64,000 nucleotides of DNA from Cupriavidus pampae (GTDB taxonomy: Bacteria > Pseudomonadota > Gammaproteobacteria > Burkholderiales > Burkholderiaceae). The stretch spans positions 1 through 64,000 of the forward strand of contig NZ_CAJZAG010000003.1 of assembly GCF_914271485.1 (NCBI RefSeq). Direction: 5' to 3'. A program made the position numbers and the translations under genes. The notes under the pieces were generated by a model. The model was given only the letters and a program-made list of their open reading frames with translations. It ran no database searches and was not told the origin of the DNA. Shown one piece after another: positions 25,007 to 32,308 of the stretch. Position 1 is the stretch's first letter, and each line of letters begins with the position of its first letter.

Positions 25007-25158
25007 CGAAGCATTCCCGACGTGTGGTTATGAACGGACGCCGCACATGACGTCGGTGACATCACGTCCCCCGTGCATCCTCGATGGATACTAGTGCGCA
25101 CCCTGCGCATGCGCAATCCGCACAACGCGCTATCGCATGCGCGGACGTTGGCGAACGC

Positions 25159-25183
25159 ACGACACTTGCGCGCCGACTGTTGT
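25159..25183. promoter_or_regulatory. Degenerate activator site before peptide 3
   Basis: ACGACA at 25159-25164 and TGTTGT at 25178-25183 with a 13-bp spacer are a weakened version of the CCAACA-N14-TGTTGG sites. The shared segment GACTGTTG aligns with the site upstream of peptide 2. It is centred about 135 bp upstream of the -24 box at 25305, the same distance as at the sister promoter. Confidence 0.4.
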
Positions 25184-25261
25184 CCGCGGCCCACCACATC
25201 GACGGCGCGTGACGCTCGCCCGGAACCCTCTCGCAGGCCGTTTGACCGCTTTTTTCCCCGT

Positions 25262-25400
25262 ATTTTCAAGGCATTGCAATTTCTTTAGGCGTTGGCCCAT
25301 GCGCTGGCACGCTTGCTGCGATATCAGTACCGAGCGCGACACCAACCCGATGCTCAACACTGAAACCACGTAGCACCCAAATCTCTCAAGGAGAACTGCC
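25262..25400. repeat. Inverted copy of the peptide promoter region at 20118-20270
   Basis: This upstream region matches that of peptide 2 almost base for base in opposite orientation, with one base missing in the TTTCTTTAGG run and a few changes. The copy continues into the coding region of the leader. The kinase gene lies immediately to the left, divergently transcribed. Confidence 0.85.
25305..25319 (+). promoter_or_regulatory. Sigma-54 promoter of double-glycine peptides 3 and 4
   Basis: TGGCACGCTTGCTGC carries TGGCACG and CTGC with GG and GC 10 bp apart. Transcription should start near 25331, giving a 70-nt leader RNA before the ATG at 25401. The peptide 4 gene follows 26 bp after peptide 3 and probably shares this promoter. 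Confidence 0.78.
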
Positions 25401-25667
25401 ATGACCACGCTGACCATCACCGACCTGTCCGTCACCGAAACCCTCGACGCCAAGGGTATGCAAGCCGTACGCGGCGGCTTCGGCTTCGCACCCTACACCT
25501 CGATCTACAGCCCCGTGAAGCTGTCGTTCGACAAGACCACGAAGATCGACCAGTCGAACCAGCAAATGCAGGAAGTGAACAGCATGTTCGCCAACGGCTC
25601 CGCGTTCCAGGAGCACCTGCGCAACAACGTCAACACCAACCAGAACGCCAGCAACTACGTCGGCTGA
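25401..25667 (+). CDS. Double-glycine-leader secreted peptide 3
   Basis: An 88-residue precursor. The leader is identical to that of peptide 2. The 62-residue core starts FGFAPYTSIYSPVKLSFDKTTKI and continues QSNQQMQEVNSMFANGSAF and NNVNTNQNASN. Core identity to peptide 2 is roughly 80 percent by eye, with changes clustered at the ends (loss of TGFN, VG in place of VYR). No Cys. AAGGAGA precedes the ATG. The pair may be a two-component product or an allelic duplicate; the divergence of the termini suggests they are not simply redundant. Confidence 0.87.
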   Translation: MTTLTITDLSVTETLDAKGMQAVRGGFGFAPYTSIYSPVKLSFDKTTKIDQSNQQMQEVNSMFANGSAFQEHLRNNVNTNQNASNYVG

Positions 25668-25693
25668 ACGCTGCCGTGACTGAGGAGACCACC

Positions 25694-25972
25694 ATGTCGA
25701 CCATCGTCGTCCGTGACCTTGCTCTCAGCAAGGACCTCGACAGCAGCGCACTCGCCACCGTCCGCGGCGGCAGTTCGTGGCTCGATCGAGTCGGTGTCGG
25801 AGCCACAGGCCCGCTCGCCAACGTCAACATCAATATCAACCAGAGCGTGCAGCAGCTGCAGCAGATCAACGTTGCCGCGCTCAACAACAACGGTGTGATT
25901 GGCAGCGGTCTCGGCCGCGTCAAGATCAACGTCGATCCGTCGCAATGGGGCGGCAACTGGGCGGCGGTCTGA
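25694..25972 (+). CDS. Double-glycine-leader secreted peptide 4
   Basis: A 92-residue precursor with a 26-residue leader (MSTIVVRDLALSKDLD...TVRGG) and a 66-residue core starting SSWLDRVGVG. The core contains NVNININQSVQQLQQINVAALNNNG, mixed here with Gly-rich stretches, and ends WGGNWAAV. No Cys. The alternating Asn-Ile and the Gln-rich amphipathic stretch are compatible with self-assembly into beta or coiled structures, which is inference. The start at 25694 has GAGGAG upstream. It lies 26 bp after peptide 3 and is probably cotranscribed with it. Confidence 0.85.
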   Translation: MSTIVVRDLALSKDLDSSALATVRGGSSWLDRVGVGATGPLANVNININQSVQQLQQINVAALNNNGVIGSGLGRVKINVDPSQWGGNWAAV

Positions 25973-26111
25973 ACGGCCGGCGTACGGGAGCGGTCGCGCG
26001 GGCAGGCTCTCGCGACCGCTTGCCTATACTGGAGTGGACCCGCGCCCGCCCCGGCGCCGTCGTGGCGGCACACACGCCGCGCGCGACACGGTCCCCATGC
26101 TGGAGAACGCC

Positions 26112-26330
26112 ATGGCAGTCATCGTCATCAGGGATTTGTCGGAGAACGTGGACCTCGACCGCGAGGCAATGTCCGCGATCATGGGGGGTGCCCGCGCGGC
26201 AGGCTCGCCCCGCTGGCAGTCGATCCGTCACGGACACGTGACGCGACTGATCCAGTATCCGCAAGGGTTTCCTGGCAAGCCATCGGTTGCAGGGCAGGAA
26301 CGGGCAGGCGGCGTGCTATCGCGCGAGTAG
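26112..26330 (+). CDS. Double-glycine-leader secreted peptide 5, divergent
   Basis: A 72-residue precursor. The leader has the same 26-residue length and the DL/LD positions (MAVIVIRDLSENVDLDREAM) but ends IMGG instead of VRGG. The 46-residue core starts ARAAGSPRW, is basic (SIRHGHVTRLIQYPQGFPGK), Cys-free and unlike the other four. GGAG lies 7 nt before the ATG. A terminator follows at 26381. The basic, proline-containing core makes it the most antimicrobial-like of the set, or it may be a decayed copy. Confidence 0.75.
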   Translation: MAVIVIRDLSENVDLDREAMSAIMGGARAAGSPRWQSIRHGHVTRLIQYPQGFPGKPSVAGQERAGGVLSRE

Positions 26331-26380
26331 ACACGCGCACGCCGCTGGCAGCAGTACCAGTCGAGACGTCAAAAAGAAAA

Positions 26381-26405
26381 GCCCGCCAAGCGATTGGCGG
26401 GCTTT
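26381..26405. terminator. Intrinsic terminator closing the peptide locus
   Basis: GCCCGCCAA at 26381-26389 pairs perfectly with TTGGCGGGC at 26394-26402 around GCGA, followed by TTT. An AAAAAGAAAA run lies on the other side, so it can also work for minus-strand transcripts. It follows peptide 5 by 50 bp. Confidence 0.85.
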
Positions 26406-27181
26406 GTGGTTGCGGACGGGCCCGGATCCCCTGGGTCACGTCACCGGCAAACTCCGGTCATTTCCTGCGTCGTACCAGCTTTGGCCGTAAATCCCATCCA
26501 CTTGCGTGGACAGCCATCCGGACCACCCGGACGGTCGGGCCTCCACCTGCCGACGACAAATGACCGCAATCCCGGCACCGAACGGCATGGAAAGTTGCCG
26601 AAGGAGATCGGCGGGACACGTTATCGTCCGCCCCGGGCGGGCACCGAGTGCTCGCGTTTCCCAGTATAGAAACCCCGGCCTACCTTTCAAGTCCGCATCG
26701 GACACATCTGCTTACGTTTCGCAGTGCAACATTATTCTGCGTGTTCTGATATACTTCGCGCCGTGAGTTTCGCACTGTGAGTTCCGCACCACGCCAGCTG
26801 AAGTTTGAAGCGAAGTTTCAAAACGGCGTATCCGCAGCCCTCCCAAGCTCTGCCCCCTGCTTCTGTCCACGCAACATTCGAGACAGGTGCCGGCCAGATC
26901 GCACCGCTCACCGCATTTTTGCGACTAGTTGCCTCGTCTCCGATCCTGTTCCGAACAGCCTGAATTCTGGAGCTGTTTGCCTGTCAGGGACCCGCCCGGA
27001 TTTTCCGCGCGCCCCTGCCTGCCGCCGTATTCACAGCCCACAGCACACTGCTGAGTTCTGTCGAACGGCCTCACCGATTGGCGCCGAAGCCTTTTTAAGA
27101 CTTTGACCTTGGGTTCGCCCATCGCGCCCACCCCGTGTTTCGAAACGCCGGGGTGTATGCATCACTGAAAAACCAAACGAC
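26406..27181. other. Long intergenic region and leader of the first DEAD-box helicase gene
   Basis: No convincing gene lies in these 775 bp; the open frames here have random composition and no ribosome sites. An extended -10 promoter TGATATACT lies at 26747-26755 with a poor -35, giving a predicted 5' leader of about 415 nt for the helicase gene. Long leaders are common for cold-shock-type RNA helicase genes, where they mediate autoregulation. That would fit but is not shown. Confidence 0.45.
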
Positions 27182-29113
27182 ATGACCCAGCACGAATTCC
27201 GTGCGGAGCAAGCTATTGCTTCCGCAGACACGCCGATTTCGCAAGATTCGATCGCCACGCAAAGCCCGCTCGACAAGCTCGACGCGATGCTCAACGGCGA
27301 CGCGCCTGCCACCGGCGAGATTCAAGCTCAAGCAGGCACCACCGAAGGCACCGCCAATGACGGCACGCCGAATGGCTTTGCCCTGCTCGGCCTCGACGCC
27401 GCCATCCTGCGCGCGCTGAGCGACGCCAACTACAACACGCCGACGCCGGTTCAGGCGCAGGCGATTCCCGCCTTCCTCGCCGGCCAGGATCTGCTGGTCT
27501 CGAGCCAGACCGGTTCGGGCAAGACTGCTGCATTCATGCTGCCCGCGATCCAGCGCATCAGCGAGAAGGCCGCGCCGAACCGTCCGCGCCTGGACGAGCC
27601 GGCCAAGCGTATCAAGGGCAAGCGCCCGCGTCCCCAGGCCGCGCAGCCGTCGCTGCTGGTCCTGACGCCGACGCGCGAACTCGCGCTGCAGGTGACTGAA
27701 GCCGCCGCCAAGTACGGCCGCTATCTGCGCCGCATCGTGTGCGCCAGCATTCTGGGCGGCATGCCCTACCCCAAGCAGCTGGCAATGCTCTCGAAGATGC
27801 CTGACATCCTCGTGGCCACGCCGGGCCGTCTGCTCGACCATATCGAAGCAGGCCGTATCGACCTGTCCGCACTCGACATGCTCGTGTTCGACGAAGCCGA
27901 CCGCATGCTGGACATGGGCTTTGCCGACGACATCGACGCGATCGTCGCGGCTACGCCGGCTTCGCGCCAGACGCTGATGTTCTCGGCCACGCTCGACGCA
28001 CGCATCGCCCAGCTCGCCTCGCGCCAGCTGCGCGATCCGCAGCGCATCGAGATCGCCGCCGTGCGCGCCGACCAGAGCAATATCGAACAGCGCCTGCACT
28101 ACACCGACGACATGTCGCACAAGGAGCGTCTGCTCGACCATCTGCTGCGCGACGCCACGCTCAAGCAAGCGATCGTCTTCACCGCCACCAAGCGCGATGC
28201 GGACTCGCTGGCCGAGCGCCTGTCGGACACCGGTTTCTCGGCCGGCGCACTGCACGGTGACATGACGCAGGGCGCGCGCAATCGCACGCTGACGGCACTG
28301 CGCCGCGGCAACCTGCGCGTGCTGGTGGCCACCGACGTGGCCGCACGCGGTATCGACGTGCCGGATATCACCCACGTGGTGAACTTCGACCTGCCGAAGC
28401 AGGCTGAGGACTACGTCCACCGCATCGGCCGTACCGGTCGTGCTGGCCGTTCGGGCGTCGCGATCAACCTCGTGAATCACAACGACGTGTTCCAGTGGCG
28501 CCGTATCGAGCGCTTCACGAACAATCGTGTGGACGCTTCGACCATCGACGGTCTGGAACCGCGTCGCACCCCGAAGCCGCGTCAAGGCTTCGGCGGTGGC
28601 AAGCCGGGCGGCGCGCCGCGCGGTGGCAGCGGCGGCGGCTATCGTGGCAGCAACCCGGGTGGTGGCTACCGCGGTGGCAACAGCGGCAGCGGCGAGCGCA
28701 CCTTCGGTGATCGCAACTTTGGTGACCGCAACGGCGGCGGCGAACGTCGCTTTGCCGGTGGCGAAAACCGCGGCTTTGGCGATCGCAGCGAAAACCGTGG
28801 CTTCGGCGACCGCAGCGAGAACCGTGGTTTCGGTGATCGTGGCGAGAACCGTGGCTTCGGCGACCGTGGCACCGGCGGCAACACCGGTAACACCGGCGGC
28901 TACCGCGGTCAGGGCCAAGGCCAGGCTCAGCCGCGTACCTTCGGCGACCGCAGCTTTGGTAACCGTGACGGCAGCCGCGACGGTAACCGTGGCGGCTTCG
29001 GCGGCAACCGTGAAGGCGGTCAGCGCGATGGCAATCGCGGTGGCTTCGGCGGTGGCAACAGCGGTGGCGGCTTTGGCGGCCAGCGCAACAGCCGCTCGCG
29101 TTACGAGCGTTAA
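27182..29113 (+). CDS. DEAD-box RNA helicase with glycine/arginine-rich tail (RhlE-like)
   Basis: A 643-residue ATP-dependent RNA helicase. After about 65 unstructured residues the two RecA domains carry FALLGLDAAILRALSDANYNTPTPVQAQAIP (Q motif), SSQTGSGKTAAFMLP (motif I), TPTRELALQ, VATPGRLLDH, DEADRMLDMGF (motif II), MFSATL (motif III) and HRIGRTGRAGRSG (motif VI). From about residue 460 a tail of 180 residues is rich in Gly, Arg, Asn and Phe with GGFGG/RGG patches and a four-fold ENRGFGDR repeat. This is typical of RNA-binding, phase-separating tails. The likely role is RNA unwinding in ribosome assembly or RNA decay in the cold. No partner gene is adjacent. Confidence 0.95.
   Translation: MTQHEFRAEQAIASADTPISQDSIATQSPLDKLDAMLNGDAPATGEIQAQAGTTEGTANDGTPNGFALLGLDAAILRALSDANYNTPTPVQAQAIPAFLAGQDLLVSSQTGSGKTAAFMLPAIQRISEKAAPNRPRLDEPAKRIKGKRPRPQAAQPSLLVLTPTRELALQVTEAAAKYGRYLRRIVCASILGGMPYPKQLAMLSKMPDILVATPGRLLDHIEAGRIDLSALDMLVFDEADRMLDMGFADDIDAIVAATPASRQTLMFSATLDARIAQLASRQLRDPQRIEIAAVRADQSNIEQRLHYTDDMSHKERLLDHLLRDATLKQAIVFTATKRDADSLAERLSDTGFSAGALHGDMTQGARNRTLTALRRGNLRVLVATDVAARGIDVPDITHVVNFDLPKQAEDYVHRIGRTGRAGRSGVAINLVNHNDVFQWRRIERFTNNRVDASTIDGLEPRRTPKPRQGFGGGKPGGAPRGGSGGGYRGSNPGGGYRGGNSGSGERTFGDRNFGDRNGGGERRFAGGENRGFGDRSENRGFGDRSENRGFGDRGENRGFGDRGTGGNTGNTGGYRGQGQGQAQPRTFGDRSFGNRDGSRDGNRGGFGGNREGGQRDGNRGGFGGGNSGGGFGGQRNSRSRYER
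28763..28870 (+). repeat. Four 27-bp tandem repeats in the helicase tail
   Basis: Four in-frame units encode ENRGFGDRS or ENRGFGDRG. Third-base changes differ between units, so they are not a recent replication slip. Unit number may vary among strains without breaking the frame. Confidence 0.85.
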
Positions 29114-29160
29114 TCAAGAGCGTTGATCGTCCTGCCCGTGTTTGACACGGGCAAACGAAA

Positions 29161-29190
29161 AACGGGCGCCTGAGTGATCAGGCGCCCGTT
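29161..29190. terminator. Bidirectional terminator between helicase and egtB
   Basis: AACGGGCGCCTGA at 29161-29173 pairs fully with TCAGGCGCCCGTT at 29178-29190 around GTGA. On the minus strand the stem is followed by TTTCGTTT, a good tail for the egtB transcript. On the plus strand the tail is weaker. A second hairpin, TGCCCGTGT/ACACGGGCA, lies at 29133-29153 and may help terminate the helicase message. Confidence 0.75.
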
Positions 29191-29227
29191 GTCGTTTACG
29201 GCTAGCGGTGACTGGACGACGCTACAG

Positions 29228-30484
29228 CTACAGCGTGCAACTGCGAAAGCCCACGAACGAGACATCGTCCTCGGGTAACAGCGCCGTGCGCGCGCGCGTA
29301 TGACGCTGCCGCGGCGCGCTGGCAAACGACACGCCGCGCGCGGCCTGATGCGTGGCAAAACGCCCCACGATCTCGGCGTCCGCCGGACGCGCTTCGAAGC
29401 CCGCATAGGGCTCGTACGGCGTGGCGGTCCACTCCTTCAGCGCGCCCCACTGCAGCCCGCGATTCTGCGTGGCTGCCAATTCCCACTCCACCTCGGCCGG
29501 TAGCCGGCGGCCGGCCCACACACACCAGGCCTGTGCCTCGAACAGCGTGACGTGGCGCACCGGCTCGTCGGGGTTGAGCGTGCGCAGTGCACCGAAGCGC
29601 GACACCATCCACGCGCGCGACTCCGGATGCCGCGACCAATAGCGCGGGGCCGAACGCTCCTGCGTCATCAGCCATTGCCGGCCCGCGGCCGACCACCAGG
29701 CGGGATGTTCGTAGCCGCCGTCTTCCACGAAGTCGAGGAAGTGGGCATTGGTCACGAGCGCCGCGTCCATTTCGAAGGCGGGCACATACGTCTGCTGCGG
29801 CGGCAATTCGTCGGGCATGGCAAACCCTTCCGCATCGCTCCAGCCCTGCACGAAACGTCCGCCGGGAAAATGCAGCGTCCCCGCAAAGCCGTTGGTCAGC
29901 GTCGGCATGGGCGTGGCCGGGCCGACCGGCGCCATGTCGAGGGCCTGCAGCAGCGCGGCGATGGTCTCGCCCTGCGCATCCTCATGAAACAGCGCGCGTC
30001 GGAACGCATACAGCGTGTCGTCTTGATCGTCCTGGAGCAGCGCGATGCGGCGCAGCAGTCCATCGAGCACATCCGCGGCATATTGCTTGACCACCGCGAC
30101 ATCCGGCAGCACGATTTCCCAGCGCTCGTCGGGACCGATGCGATCGGGATCGAACCACTCGTCGGCACCATCGAGCCGCGAGGGCTCGCGCGCGACGGGC
30201 AGGCGCAGGCCACCATGTTCAAGCTCGTGCACCCCGCGCAGGCACCACCATTCGGCATGCCACGCGATATGACCGAGCGTCCAGAGAGGTGGATTGCAGT
30301 CGTACTGGCGCTCGACGTGCCAGCCGCGGCGGGTCTGGCCGAATGCGGCGAGCCAGCCGAGCGTGCGATTGCGCGCTTCTACCAGTGCCTGCGCCAATCC
30401 CTCGCGCGGCAGCCGGCGGGCATCGGCCCAGGCCGCCTGGCCACCAGTGAAGTAGAGATCGGGAAGCATGGAGAAGCCGCTCAT
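29228..30484 (-). CDS. egtB: EgtB/SenA-family sulfoxide (or selenoxide) synthase
   Basis: This 418-residue mononuclear-iron enzyme family joins a thiol (or selenosugar) to trimethylhistidine. The N-terminal DinB-like domain has LGHIAWHAEWW with His72. The expected iron-ligand motif HX3HXE appears as HEDAQGE at 167-173, so Gln171 replaces the usual second His. The C-terminal part is the SUMF1-like domain (RRLPAEVEWELAATQNRGLQWG, ending FVGFRSCTL). It follows egtD with a 142-bp gap in the same direction, supporting ergothioneine synthesis. SenA of selenoneine synthesis is a close alternative, but no senB or senC is nearby. The altered ligand leaves activity uncertain. Confidence 0.82.
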   Translation of the reverse strand: MSGFSMLPDLYFTGGQAAWADARRLPREGLAQALVEARNRTLGWLAAFGQTRRGWHVERQYDCNPPLWTLGHIAWHAEWWCLRGVHELEHGGLRLPVAREPSRLDGADEWFDPDRIGPDERWEIVLPDVAVVKQYAADVLDGLLRRIALLQDDQDDTLYAFRRALFHEDAQGETIAALLQALDMAPVGPATPMPTLTNGFAGTLHFPGGRFVQGWSDAEGFAMPDELPPQQTYVPAFEMDAALVTNAHFLDFVEDGGYEHPAWWSAAGRQWLMTQERSAPRYWSRHPESRAWMVSRFGALRTLNPDEPVRHVTLFEAQAWCVWAGRRLPAEVEWELAATQNRGLQWGALKEWTATPYEPYAGFEARPADAEIVGRFATHQAARGVSFASAPRQRHTRARTALLPEDDVSFVGFRSCTL

Positions 30485-30626
30485 CGAAGGATCCGTATGA
30501 GTAAGGTGGAAGAACGCCGAACCGGGTCCGGACTGCGCGAATTATGACATCGCGGCCCGGACCCGGCTTTTTTGCCGGCTATTCCGACTTCTCGGTCAGG
30601 TTACTGCACGCCTGCACCCCACGGCA

Positions 30627-31742
30627 TCACCCGCGTGCGTGGAACACCGCGAACCATCCGCGCGGATCGGTCCAGCACACCGGATCGCTGAAGCCCGCCG
30701 CCTCCAGCAGCAGCGCGAAATCGTCGGGACGATACTTGTACGAGTCCTCGGTGTGAATGCGCTCGCCCGCCGCGAAATCGCGCGCGCCACCGGGCCAGTT
30801 CACACGCACGTCGCGCGTGGCCGCCAGATGCATCTGCACGCGCGAGGCCTCGCGGTCGAAACTCGCTTCATGCCGCCAGTCGGGCAGCGCGAAGTCGCTG
30901 CCGACGATGCGATTGAGGTTGCGCAGCACGTTGCGATTGAACGCGGCGGTCACGCCAAGCGGGTCGTCATAAGCGGTGACCAGCGTCTGGGCATCCTTGT
31001 GCAGGTCCACACCGATCAGCACGCCATCGCCCCGCCCGGCGATACCGCGCAGCCGCTGCAGCAGCGCGAGCGCGTCGATCGGCGCGAAATTGCCGATGCT
31101 GGAGCCCGGATAGAAGAACAGCCGACGGCCGCGCTTTACGCCGGAGGGCAGATCGAGCGGGCTGCACAGGTCCGCGCCGAGGCCGAGCATGGGGATGTGC
31201 GGATGCTGCTGCTGAAGCCGCACGAGCGTGTCGCGCAGGAATTCGACCGAGATATCCACCGCCACGTATTGCGCCGGCTGCAGGCTGCCGAATAGCCGCG
31301 CGGCCTTTTCGCAGTTGCCCGCGCCGAGGTCGATCAGCACGCAGCCGCTGCCGGCGCGCGCGGCGATGGCGGGCGCCGCCGCGGCGAAGATCGACGCCTC
31401 GGTGCGCGTCGGGTAGTACTCGGGCAAGTCGGTAATCGCCTCGAACAGCCGCGACCCCAGGACGTCATAGAAGAACTTCGGGCTGATGCCAGCCTGCGCT
31501 CCGGCGAGGCCCGCGACAATCTCCTCGCGCAGCGCACCGCTGTCCTCGCGGTACTGCTGGACGAACTGGGGTTCAGCTAACTCCGGCGAGGAAACCGCGC
31601 GGGCATGCGCATGGCCATTGCCAAGCGGCACGACGGATCCGCCCTGCGAGGGGTGAGTGTCCTGGCGACTGGTGTGGTTCTGGGGGCGTTGCGGGCTCGT
31701 GCGGGAAGGTGTGGGGTTCAGCGGTGTCGGTGAGGCCGGCAT
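30627..31742 (-). CDS. egtD: L-histidine N-alpha-methyltransferase EgtD
   Basis: A 371-residue SAM-dependent enzyme that trimethylates histidine to hercynine, the first step of ergothioneine synthesis. Family landmarks are KFFYDVLGSRLFEAITDLPEYYPTRTE, the SAM loop LIDLGAGNCEKAARL, FYPGSSIGNF, and FNRNVLRNLNRIVGSDF with ASFDREASRVQMHL. The first 50 residues are Pro/Ser/Thr-rich and not part of the usual domain, so the true start could be internal; no better start with a ribosome site is obvious. It lies upstream of the EgtB-type gene, probably in one unit. Confidence 0.92.
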   Translation of the reverse strand: MPASPTPLNPTPSRTSPQRPQNHTSRQDTHPSQGGSVVPLGNGHAHARAVSSPELAEPQFVQQYREDSGALREEIVAGLAGAQAGISPKFFYDVLGSRLFEAITDLPEYYPTRTEASIFAAAAPAIAARAGSGCVLIDLGAGNCEKAARLFGSLQPAQYVAVDISVEFLRDTLVRLQQQHPHIPMLGLGADLCSPLDLPSGVKRGRRLFFYPGSSIGNFAPIDALALLQRLRGIAGRGDGVLIGVDLHKDAQTLVTAYDDPLGVTAAFNRNVLRNLNRIVGSDFALPDWRHEASFDREASRVQMHLAATRDVRVNWPGGARDFAAGERIHTEDSYKYRPDDFALLLEAAGFSDPVCWTDPRGWFAVFHARG

Positions 31743-32022
31743 GACGGTGTCCTTGTTATCGACTGGGCACTACGTGAATCCCTGTAACAGGCCGCGCGCG
31801 CTCCGAAACTCCCCCTGCGGAGCGGTACTGCATTGCGAGGCGCGGCTGCCACCGTGGTCCGATTCTGTGTGGTCCGAAACGTACCTGCCGGTGCCAATCA
31901 GACAAGCATAGGTGTATATCCTTAGGCGTGCGCTGTCGTTTGCATCGCCTTACAAACTCCATAAGTGTCTTTTAGTGCATATTCGTGCAAATGCGACGCA
32001 ACATTTTTAAAGGCACTTCGCT

Positions 32023-32028
32023 TATAAT
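32023..32028 (+). promoter_or_regulatory. -10 element of the riboswitch-terC transcript
   Basis: A perfect TATAAT lies at 32023-32028 with a poor -35. The predicted start near 32035 coincides with the first stem of the riboswitch (CGCGATC/GATCGCG at 32039-32060). Confidence 0.55.
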
Positions 32029-32038
32029 CCGCTCCAGC

Positions 32039-32290
32039 GCGATCTCAAATGTGATCGCGCCCCTTCAAAGGGGAGTAGCTTGGGGGCCAATGCCCTTAGC
32101 ACAATCGTCATTCCGAGACGCAGTCATGCTGTGCCTCCGGTTGTGCTGACACTGACGCGCATTCCGCGGCAGCCTGTCGAGCAAGACCTTTGCAACCTGG
32201 TTTCATGGTTTGCAAAGGCGCGGCTCCCACACTCCGTGTGTCCCCCCGCAGTTCTCCATGATCCCAGGCCATAAACCAAGCGATATTCGC
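32039..32290 (+). ncRNA. yybP-ykoY manganese riboswitch
   Basis: The leader of the TerC gene contains AAAGGGGAGTAGC at 32069-32081, the hallmark of the yybP-ykoY class. A stem is formed by GGGGGCC...GCCC, and CGTCATTCCGAGACG (from about 32107) corresponds to the second metal-binding loop strand. An upstream hairpin lies at 32039-32060. This class senses Mn2+ and turns on Mn exporters such as MntP and TerC-family proteins, which fits the gene downstream. The 3' boundary is approximate and no terminator hairpin is obvious, so control of translation is likely. Confidence 0.82.
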
Positions 32291-32308
32291 ACCTGAGGAG
32301 CGTTGTTC

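Noticed and set aside
26078-26093. GG-N10-GC pattern before peptide 5
   Set aside because: Neither TGGCAC nor TTGC is kept; GC-rich DNA gives such matches by chance.
26436-26705. An 89-residue minus-strand open frame in the helicase leader region
   Set aside because: No ribosome site, random composition, and it overlaps a likely regulatory leader.
28763-28870. Regular 27-bp repeats resembling a CRISPR array
   Set aside because: They are contiguous, in frame and encode ENRGFGDR units of the helicase tail; there are no spacers. No CRISPR array was seen anywhere in the window.
27095-28918. A 607-residue open frame antisense to the first DEAD-box helicase gene
   Set aside because: It mirrors the helicase frame in GC-rich DNA, has Ala/Val/Arg-biased composition and no ribosome site; the sense strand has all helicase motifs.
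30522-30573. CCGGGTCCGG...CCGGACCCGG hairpin followed by TTTTTT on the plus strand
   Set aside because: No plus-strand gene ends there, and on the minus strand, where egtD and egtB run, the T run is on the wrong side.
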